This document shows, one piece after another, positions 55,721-64,000 of a stretch of 64,000 bases of DNA. This DNA is from Nicotiana tabacum. Taxonomy: Eukaryota; Streptophyta; Magnoliopsida; Solanales; Solanaceae. Each line of letters starts with the position of its first letter. Positions within the stretch are counted from its first letter, which is position 1. The translations under genes and the position numbers were made by a program. The DNA is taken from NCBI RefSeq assembly GCF_000715075.1, contig NC_134081.1, forward strand, positions 108,550,108 through 108,614,107, read 5' to 3'. The notes beneath the pieces are model-generated. The model ran no database searches. It worked only from the letters and a program-made list of their open reading frames with translations, and was not told where the DNA came from.

Positions 55721-57300
55721 ATTGTCAAACAACTAGAACATATCACTTCTCAAACAATATTATTGTTAAGGTATGACTTTCTCCCTTCTTTCGTTTATAT
55801 ATATTCGATGCTAACTCATTGCAAGAGTTCGACCAAAGACATCGAGACCTCGGGTTTTAAAGTACGCATTGCACTCTTTTTCCCTTAGATCGGTTTTTAT
55901 CCCAACTAGGTTTTTCCGGTGAGGTTTTTAACGAGGCAACAATTATGTGCTACCCGAGGACAATTCAATAGTATCCAAGGCTTCTTTGCAATCAACCTCA
56001 AATACTGGAGGGCATTACCCTTGGATGTTGTATTCTCGAGAATAGTATCAAAAGGCCTCGATAGGGAGGCTTTGTAATGGGCCAAACGGTCAAGTAAACT
56101 GTGCCCATATAGATTAGTCGAGCCCCGATGGCAAAACATGTGCGCATGTATAAATTATTCAAAGAAGCATTCTCTCTTCATTAAACATTTTGTGTCTCGA
56201 GAAAAATTCTCTACTATACAAACCTCATGCTTATGATATTGTGAGAAACGGCTCAAAAGCCAAAGTGCAAATATACACTCAGGGAATGCCATCGATGATA
56301 GGCATATTCGAGTTATCTAAACTCAAATTCATAAGACCTCAAAGAGGCACCCCTCGATCTATATGCCAAGGCCACCGTTCTCGGAGAGTGATATTTCAAA
56401 CAAATTCGAAATGTTATTGGGAAATAAGCCCAAGAGGCATACCCGAAGGCTACGGCCAAACTAAAGGCTACGGCCAAAATACATACCCGAAGGCTACGAC
56501 CTAAATGTCGCTGCTCGGAGACGTCCGAATTTCGCAATAACGATAGGCCTTCAAATTCTTTGAAAACCCAGTTAAAAGGCTACCCTCGGCAAATAGTCAA
56601 AATGGCTTCGATAAAAACAGCCCTCGAAAAACCTTAAGAGGTATCAAATTATCTTAACACAAACGTGCTAAGGCACAAAAAACAAAAGGGTTTCAACCGA
56701 TATCGGACCCTCAAAAAACCCAATGGGTAAAAAAATACATGCTAAGGCATAAAGAAATTTTTAGTAAGTTTTTTAAGCCGAAAGGGGGAAATAATAACCA
56801 TATGTTAGAGGCCATATAGGCCCAACCTAAAATGGCCTAAGGGCCAATACATTTAGAGTTCAAGACCTTGTTCTCACTCAACTCGGACCTAAGGGTTCCA
56901 CTATTCCGAGTTCAAATAAAACTGACTTGAATTTAGCTCAAAGATCTGCCATAAAACCTTAAGGGATATGTTAGTGTAAGTTCGAAAATTACCCATTATT
57001 TGATAAAAAACCTAAGGGTTTGTTCTATTCTAAGTTCGAAACTTACTCGAACTTAGTTATAAAAACAGTGCAGTCATGGCATCGATCAAGCCATCAGAAA
57101 TCTCGAACATATTATTGAGTTTGGGGACTCGCCCTGGCGTGTCTAAAAAACCTAAGGGTTTGTTTTAAGTTCGAGCTAGTGTTCACTCGATTACAGAGGC
57201 TGCAACAACAAAATTTTCGCAAGGCAAAGGCACAAAACATGTTTGAATATAAAACTGAGAAGACATTCAAAAGAAGTTTTTCTATTATATATTGGTAAAA
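55721..57300 (+). other. 3' non-coding region of the Tat-type element
   Basis: No sense coding capacity. Short direct repeats occur: AAGGCTACGGCC-type at 56440-56500 and CCTAAGGGTTTGTT / GTTCGAAACTTACTCGAA at 56980-57180. Long 3' regions are usual for this lineage. Confidence 0.6.
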
Positions 57301-57351
57301 ATGGTTATGTACAAGAGACCGATCAAGTCTTACAAAAAGAGAAATTAAGCC

Positions 57352-58160
57352 CTAACTACGGTCGATTTCGACCTCTTCTCTGGGAGCAACTTCTCCTTCA
57401 GGCCCCTCATCGGATCCGCCTCGACTGTTTTCTTCATCATCGTCTTCATCATCTAAGGAGGCAAGCTGCCTGGCTTCAGATTCAAGCACCTTGGCTCGGG
57501 CTATCTCCTCGGAGAGGTCAAAATCTCGAACATGGATTTCCTCGAGGGTTTTCCTCCAGGATTGACACTTTGCCGAGTCAATGATCCATCGCTCTCGGTC
57601 AGAACCCTCCCTTAGCTGCATTTGAGCAGCCTTAGCATCGGCCCGGTACATGGCAATGGACTTGTCCGCCATGACCTTTGTCTTTTCGATCTCCGCCTTG
57701 GCCTCAGCAAGCCCGATTTCAAGCTCCTCGATCCTCTTGGGTTGGGCCGAACTTTTCTCTTTGATGCCCCGAAGTTGAACCTTGGCCGATGACAGTTTGG
57801 CCAAGGTAGTTTCTTTTTCTGCAGCCAGGCGGTCCATATTCTCCTTCCATCGATCACAATCGGCCTTGACCTGATCGACTTCTCCCCGAAGCAGCTCGAT
57901 CCTTTCGACCTTTTGCTGCAACTGAGATAGTGAAGTATTAACCTCCACAGTTGGGTCGAGTCCATACTCTATCAAAAGGATGGTTACCTGCTTATCTAGC
58001 TCGGCCTCTTCCTCACAAGCCTTGGCCAAATCCGCTTGAAGGTCCATTATAGTTTCGTCCTTTTGGCCACAAAGAAGCTTCAGAGCGTTCCTCTCCTCCG
58101 AGACCTTTGGGAGCTCGATTTCACACTGGCTAAGGTCAACTCGAAACTTGGCGAAGGCCT
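57352..58160 (-). CDS. Antisense coiled-coil ORF (aORF) of the Tat-type element
   Basis: Open on the minus strand from a splice-acceptor-like TTTTTTTTGTACAG at about 58159 to the stop at 57352, with a first internal Met at 58047 giving 231 residues. The product is almost all heptad-like Leu/Glu/Lys (KVERIELLRGEVDQVKADCD, RIEELEIGLAEAKAEIEKTK), ending in an acidic tail (SLDDEDDDEENSRGGSDEGP). Antisense ORFs in this position are known in Tat-lineage elements. The function is not known. It is the longest unbroken ORF in the element, although gag and pol are full of stops. No upstream exon could be identified to the right, so it may be truncated. Confidence 0.6.
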
Positions 58161-58454
58161 GTACAAAAAAAAGGAAAACACAAGTCAGATTTAGAGACGA
58201 AAAGAGTGAGAAGACTTAGAGGTTTGATTAGAGCAAAAATAAAGTTTGATTAAATGAAGGAGCGGGTATTTATAGGCTCACATCGACGGTTCGGTAACGC
58301 TAATGGCCGACCGATAACTGACAGGCATTAATGATTTGGGGAACTGAACCGACGGGACATTTCGGTCACATCCGTCGCTTACGTCATGAGGACGACATCA
58401 TGATCGAAGTTTCAGAAAATCGAGGCTCAAACCGTTTCTTATCATTTTATTCCA

Positions 58455-58472
58455 AGAAACACGGGGACTATC
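58455..58472 (+). other. Polypurine tract-like sequence of the Tat-type element
   Basis: AGAAACACGGGGACTATC immediately precedes the right LTR (58473). Only partly purine, as seen in this lineage. Confidence 0.6.
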
Positions 58473-59078
58473 TGTATACGGTCGAAATCGGGCATGTCCG
58501 ATTTTCTAGGCACGAGGAGCTGCCTCGAGAGTAAGCTCGTAATAGACTAGGCTCGAGCTCAATGGCAGAGTATGGAGCATGAAGATCGAAGTGCTCACTG
58601 AAAATCGAGACCGAGCATAATAACGAAATGGCGAGATATTAGCAACCGACCGAAGATCTCGGCGAAAATCCCGAAACAGATCGAATCAAGCGGTTATTGA
58701 CACCAATCATGGGATTTGTTTCCGTTATTAGAATTGTACCTTATTAATTAGGATTCATCTACTATATAAAGAGGGATCTCATTCATTTGTAAGGGATATT
58801 TTTTTACTGATAAGAATATACACAAACGTTGCTCTATATTTCACTTACTATCCATTATTGTTCATCATTGTTTACTTTGTGTTCTTTACTGTTCTTGTTA
58901 CCCAACCTCGAGGCCATCGCGAATCGAGATCGAAAACACTGCTAGAACACTGGTTTGATTTATTTTACTATTCAGATTATCTATTCAATTTCTTGTTTAT
59001 CAATTGGTATTGGATTAAATCACGTATCTTTAAAACCATTAAATAAGTTTAATTGTTACTCAAATTTTAGGGTAAACA
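58473..59078 (+). repeat. 3' LTR of the Tat-type element
   Basis: Begins TGTATACGG and ends GGGTAAACA. It matches 49415-50010 with about 30 substitutions and a few short indels by eye. Confidence 0.93.
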
Positions 59079-60095
59079 AAACATATTCTACATGATATAA
59101 TTACATTTCATATCATATCAGAAGTATATGTCTAAATCTGTGTGTTTGTCATACTATGAAAAAATTTAGAAGTATATTTTGGGACCAAAAAAGTATGTTA
59201 CCACAAAAGCAATTTATTTCAATGTAGTTTCAAGTGATAGAATGGGTCAACAACCAAATTGACTGCATCCTACTAGTTCAAACTATGAGGTAGTTGCCAT
59301 AGAGTAACATGTTCCTCATCTAATAGTCAAGGTCTCCATTTGTGAATTTGCTGCTTCTTCTGCTCGAGTTAAAACTTAAAAGTAGTGTTACCTACTCGTT
59401 ACACTAGTGCGAAAAAGATGAAACTCTTGTTATTCAAGTTTTGATGGACAGAATTACCCGATACCTTTGTTGGTAAAATATATAATGGTTAATTGGTTAT
59501 CATCTCTTTTTCCTTTGTAACAAGATGGCTATTATACTTTCGTAGCGTATGTTAAATTCCAATATTTAGGTCATATATAGCACTGAGTTGCATCAATACT
59601 ACTTGCAATAGTTGAAGATTCGGACATGTTATTTTGATATACCTTTGAAGATATTTGCCCCTTTAAACCACGTATACAAACAGCTAAAAAACTTCTGGGA
59701 CAATCAAAAAATGTAGGAGGATTAAAAACAAAATGATAAAACAACCACATTTGAACATCCAATTTGAGAAACAATGTTCTTAATTGTACCCAAATTGTTA
59801 TGGTACATCGCCCACACACAACGCTTGATTGTATCCACACAGGTACATTGTCCTAAAAACAATCCAATAACAGCTAAAGCATATAACTAAAATCTGGATA
59901 CGGAAAAGCACATAAAGGCACAAGACGACTGAAGTTTGCATGCGCAGGCTGCCTTGGAGATTGTCGCTGGGAAACTAAATCTAGAGGGAGGGGGAGAGAC
60001 AAATACGCCTAATTTTATACTAGTTTAAACACTGAAACACGAAGACCGCGTCATAAGTATCATAAGTTGACAGTTCTCCCTGATAAATCCGATCC
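59079..60095. other. Spacer, probably including the 3' UTR of the LRR gene
   Basis: No gene is seen. The last about 200 bases before 60096 are likely the untranslated end of the minus-strand LRR gene. A minus-strand open frame at 59571-59840 has no domain support. Confidence 0.5.
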
Positions 60096-63000
60096 TCAAA
60101 TCACACCAAGAGTTCCCTCGCTTCGGCTCCTGCGCATAGATAGGTCAGGTCTGAAGCTAAGAAGCTTGCTGCTGAAGTCATAGACATGTTGCCGTGAACT
60201 AGTTTTAGTTCCACTAGGGGGCAGGCGGGTGGATCTAATCTTGGATGGTTTTGTTGTGGTCATTGGTTGACTTTTACGGCCATGAGTCAATGAAGATGAT
60301 GCTTTGTGCGTGGAAGCACTATGGCTTGCCTTCCGCATAGCCTTAAGGTCCGTTTTGAGACCTCGATCTATCTGATGAGCACCAATGGCTAATCTAGCAG
60401 ATCTGTCTGTTGTGTCCTTCACCTTGACGGGTTTCCTGTTGAAGTAAACGAGATTCGGAAGAAGGCCTTGTAGACATTTTCGCAGTTGTTCATCACCAAC
60501 ATTCTTCTGGGCAGGGTTCCCTTCCAGGCTGATTGCTTGTAAAGAACCATAATTAGCTGCAAGTTGGCCCAGACATTTGGCTGTAGATATTTTGTTGAAT
60601 CTCAAATCCAGGACGTTCAATTTTAGGAGGCGGTGAAGACCCTCAACCTCACTGATTTTATTCCCCGCTAGGTACAGCTCTTTCAAGGAAGAACAGGAAG
60701 CAAGACCTACAAGCCAAATTGTCCATATTAGGAGTAATTTAGCTCAATTACAATCTGCTAAGCTTATAAGGATGAAGAATTTAAAGGGAAAAATTATTGA
60801 CAAATGAAAGAAAGATAACTTAAAGCTCAACATATGGAGAAATAATATGGTCCCTCAGCACCGACTTGAATGGATATATTTGACTCAGCACACTTGATAA
60901 GAACCGAGTTGAACAAGAAACTATTCTTTGTACTTAGGTGATAATGTACCACAGAGAAGAGGCCATAAAATAGAGAATCTTTACCTACTTGAAAGGAAAA
61001 TGAACTGTTCAATTTAAACGGGATGATAATGAGAGTTTTATCATTAGAAAAATGGGCTAATGACAGTCACATGACTTACTTTTTGATCGTATTGAAATAA
61101 AAATGAAAGAAGGAAACAGCATAGAGAAGTAAACAACTAAGTCCTATCTGGCTTGTTCTGTTGTTAATATGTAATGTTCTGTTCACTAGCAAAGTGGTCA
61201 GCAGTTTGGATTGACCTGAAAAGGGATGAATTGCACTAATTTGAGATGGAAGCAGTACCTAACTAGTCAGTAAGTTATTACTTTAGCTTTATTAAGTTGA
61301 ATTGCCAACTTTGATTACCTAGACAATAAAGAAGATTTCAGTAAATCGATCAAAGCAGCAACTCTATGTTCTTTCTGATGTAAATCCTTAATGAAAAGGA
61401 TAATTAGTATTTTATTTTATTAGGCTATTATCTTTTAGAGTAGATTTTCTCCTTATCATTATCTAGATTAGGTTACATCTTTATATTATCTTTTGTTGAT
61501 TTTATATTTATCATTTATTTGTTTTTATCTTTATCTCTTAGTTAGAGGTATAGTTTACATTGTTTTAAGACTCTAACTTGGGCAAGGCTCCCAACCTATA
61601 AATAGGACCCTCCTTGTACATTGGCACCCACTTCAATTGATTAACATTTTATGAGTTGATCCCCTTGCTTACTCCTCTTTTTCTCTGCTCTTCTCCCAAT
61701 TCTCCCTCCCTCCTAGTGGTGCTACATCACTTTCTTTCCGAGAAAGGTATATAAATGGCAAGAAAACTCAAAAGAAAAATAAATGTAAGGACTTGTGAAA
61801 TTCCGCAAACCATGATAATCTAGCAAAGAACCAGCTAACTCATGCTATACCTGTGGCTAAACTTGTAAAGCATTTTACATTTTATTTAACATTCAAATAA
61901 AGTTGCTAATGCACCAGATCTTGGATATTATGCAAACTAGACATGTCAAGTTCATACGCGATACAGGTTACTACATTCATCATGATATTAGTAATTATTC
62001 CTTGAAGTTCCTCACACTGCAAAGTATCCTTTCAAGTGGCATTTTTCTACAAAAGTTGCACGTTCATTCACATAGATGAATAAAAGAGCTTTGTCTATCA
62101 ACTTAATGACCAAGTTATTAGGACTTTAAGAGATAATTCATGTCTACATCAAAGAAAGTCTACCACCGATTTCGTAGTGCATCTTGAAAAAATCATACCA
62201 TGTCCAATCCTTATTAGTCGATTGTAGCTCAGGTCAAGAACACGAAGTCGTGTAAGTTCACGCAATCCTTCAATAACTGAGATACTGTTCCTGGACAGAT
62301 TCAAAACATGAAGCCCTCGAGGGAGAGCACCAGCAGTTATCCTCACTGCGGAAAAACGTAGAAGCAAGATAACTGTCAGAGCTCTAACTATACGAAGACT
62401 TGGAGGGCAGGAAAAAGGTGTCTCAAATCCAGATAGAAAGTATGAGCTACAAACCTATGGAATTCCCAGATAAGTTAAGTGCTCTTAAGCTCACAAAAGC
62501 ACTGAGAAATGGAATCACAACCAACCCATGATTTATCAGCTGAGCTGACGTGGCATTGGCACTCAATGAAGAGATATATTTCTTAACACTTTCTGCACCA
62601 GGGTTGACCTTACCGTCCAACTTTGCAACAGGAGAAGCATCCAAGACAGCTTTACCCTTTTGCACTTCGGGACCGTTGTCAGGAACAGAAAAGTCATCTG
62701 CTTCATCAAATCTGCCACAATGCTGAAGGTCTGTGACCCACTCCTCAATTCGTTTAGTCTTAAAATCCTTGCCTGTCAATTCATTCCACCGGCAAAATGT
62801 AGATTCTGCATTAACATGCTTCTTCATGTTAACCTCATCCATCCCAGGTAGTATCCAGTCTTTGGCTGAGCCAACATAGTTATAAGTATCAAAATTGTCA
62901 TCAGGTGGGGTTTTATCATTAACTTTTTCATTATTCCGTAAGCTATCTTCTTTTTCTTTGTCTTTCATCACCTTGTTTGCTACCTCATCCATGAAATTTT

Positions 63001-63858
63001 CTTTCCGTCTTGCATCTAAAATATTTAAGTCATCAGCAGATCTGGCACGATTGAAGTTGTGGCTAAATTGTCGACCTGTGGAATGAATGTTAGGCAATGA
63101 ACTTGATTTTACAATACTACGAGTAGTACGTGGTGAATGGTCACCAGACTCATTTGCATTAGACAACTGAACCTCATAGTTCTCTTGTCCGCCTTTTTCT
63201 GACTCTTTTGCATCTCCAATTGAAAATATTGACTCATTGTTAGCCAAATCAGAGTTCACTTGAACAGAATCAGAAGGTCCAGCTTCGTGAAATAAACCAA
63301 GCAAGCTGATATTAAGTTCCTTCCCACCATCTGCACTTGCTGATCCACAGCGATCATCTGATTCATCACAAGAATATCTACCACTCTCATGCTCTGAGTC
63401 ATTACCACTGACAACTCTTCCTTCCAAATTCAAGCAACTACCCAAAGATAAACTCTTCCTCATCTGCACATTGTTATGTCTTTTGAATTCACATTCAGTA
63501 TTAGATTTGCTCTTGAATTCCTCAGATTTATTATCACGCTCTAAAGGAGAAGAATCGGAAGCATGATCGACATAGTTCTCGAGAGCATCTCTCTCCGCTG
63601 CACATGATGCACTAGCTGCCGACAAGTAAGCAAAACCCTTCATGGCATGATTCTGAGAACAATCTTCAAGTGTTTTATGCATTGCTTCGGCAGAAAATTG
63701 AGTTGTTTTCTAATTAGAGAGGAACATATAATCAGCAACAGTTTTAAATTATGCAATAAAGTAGAAGTAATTATGTTCATAACATCCAAAAATATTTATT
63801 TTCTAACCTTTTGTTTGTGGGAATGGACGTGAGCTGGGAAGCATGAAAACCTAAACAT
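60096..63858 (-). CDS. SDS22-like leucine-rich repeat protein (plant 'outer arm dynein light chain 1'-type), four exons
   Basis: Exons 63858-63808, 63709-62455, 62345-62199 and 60706-60096 join in phase (GT...AG throughout) to 687 residues. The short first exon encodes MFRFSCFPAHVHSHKQK, the conserved start of this plant family. Exon 2 is a long Ser/Asp/Glu-rich, probably disordered region ending in the first LRR (VSLRALNLSGNSI). Exons 3 and 4 carry SDS22-type 22-residue repeats: LHVLNLSRNSISVIEGLREL, LRVLDLSYNRL, LKELYLAGNKISEVEGL, LNVLDLRFNKI and a capping AISLEGNP. A basic Ser/Arg-rich tail follows (RRSRSEGTLGVI). The dynein name is by similarity only; flowering plants lack axonemal dynein, so a scaffold or phosphatase-linked role is more likely but unproven. 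Confidence 0.87.
61376..61729 (+). mobile_element. Solo LTR (copia-like, 354 bp) in intron 3 of the LRR gene
   Basis: Bounded by TGATGTA and TACATCA (an inverted end pair) with exact 5-bp direct repeats CTTTC at 61371-61375 and 61730-61734. Inside is a TATA-like CTATAAATAGGACCCTCCTT at about 61597. It is oriented opposite to the host gene. No internal coding sequence remains, so it is a recombination-derived solo LTR or a TRIM-type LTR. Confidence 0.85.
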
Positions 63859-64000
63859 CTTTATAAAAGAAAAAAAATCGTTCACATGAGATCTAATCAC
63901 TTTCGAGATATTGAAGAGCTCTAATAATCTAATATTTACTAAATCGATAATCAGTAGAATTTCAGCAAAAAAGATCACATGATTGCAAGACTTAGCATAG
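63859..64000 (-). other. 5' end of the LRR gene region at the window edge
   Basis: Immediately upstream of the ATG is a T-rich stretch (minus strand TTTTTTTCTTTTATAAAG) that could be leader or an acceptor of a 5' UTR intron. Promoter sequence lies beyond the window. Confidence 0.4.

Larger units (their letters stand above)
49415..59078 (+). mobile_element. Complete Ty3/gypsy element of the Tat lineage (Retand/Ogre relatives), inactivated
   Basis: Two LTRs (49415-50010 and 58473-59078) with TGTATA...GGTAAACA ends, a TTTGGCGCCCACTGTGGG primer site, gag, protease, RT, RNase H, a second RNase H-like domain, integrase, a long 3' region with an antisense ORF, and a purine-rich tract before the right LTR. 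The dual RNase H and the extra antisense ORF are features of the Tat lineage. Flanks GAACA and AAACA look like a 5-bp duplication with one change. By eye the LTRs differ at about 30 positions in 590. Multiple stops and lost catalytic residues show that it is dead. Confidence 0.92.

Noticed and set aside
49415..59078. Endogenous pararetrovirus (common in Nicotiana)
   Set aside because: Integrase and LTRs are present, with no movement-protein or coat motifs, so this is an LTR retrotransposon.
60096..63858. True axonemal dynein light chain
   Set aside because: The name used for plant relatives comes from SDS22-like LRR similarity; flowering plants lack axonemes, so the function is not accepted here.
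1..64000. tRNA, rRNA, snRNA or microRNA genes
   Set aside because: I looked for tRNA-like arms and conserved rRNA or snRNA cores and saw none that I could support by eye; tRNAscan or Rfam would settle it.

Overview
This is a plant nuclear window, most likely from a Solanaceae genome and probably Nicotiana. The inference rests on the repeats: large LTRs with ends of the type TGTAACGACC...GGTCGTGACA, an RTE-type LINE ending in a (TTG)n tail, a Sirevirus-type copia element, a Tat-type gypsy element with an antisense ORF, and PMD/GRF transposon genes. The host genes have GT...AG introns and plant-specific families. Nothing bacterial, organellar or CRISPR-like was seen.

Layout. 1-8321: a decayed Tekay/Del-type Ty3/gypsy chromovirus on the minus strand (partial LTR, PPT, gag-pol-chromodomain, PBS, complete 2.9-kb LTR), apparently inserted into an older related LTR (8322-9532). 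9533-13060: a small GRF zinc-finger gene (+) converging on a Plant Mobile Domain gene (-), both broken. 13060-14325: a minisatellite with a period of about 270 bp. 14333-22907: a gypsy LTR fragment followed by a 5'-complete but 3'-truncated Sirevirus-like Ty1/copia element (-) with a remnant of a third ORF. 22908-26281: AT-rich spacer with a terminal-inverted-repeat element and a long foldback element. 26282-31695: a universal stress protein gene (+) whose only predicted coding-region intron holds a MITE that is itself split by a full-length RTE LINE. 31700-43960: mostly intergenic, with two hAT-like ends, a Helitron helicase scrap and a 4.3-kb solo gypsy LTR that contains an 859-bp tandem duplication. 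43965-48620: an Enhancer-of-polycomb-like gene (-). 49415-59078: a complete but inactivated Tat-type gypsy element (+) with dual RNase H and an antisense coiled-coil ORF. 60096-63858: an SDS22-like leucine-rich-repeat gene (-) with a solo LTR in its third intron.

Three host genes therefore look intact: the USP, the EPCR-type chromatin protein and the LRR protein. They encode unrelated functions and do not form a pathway. The rest is layered transposon sequence. The most unusual observation is that three LTRs of one gypsy family carry three different CG-containing, palindrome-based arrays at the same place, between two conserved flanks and next to a TATA-like box. The most informative nested history is the LINE inside a MITE inside the USP intron, where both target-site duplications can be read directly. 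All exon models were built by eye from splice signals and reading-frame phase and have no transcript support here.
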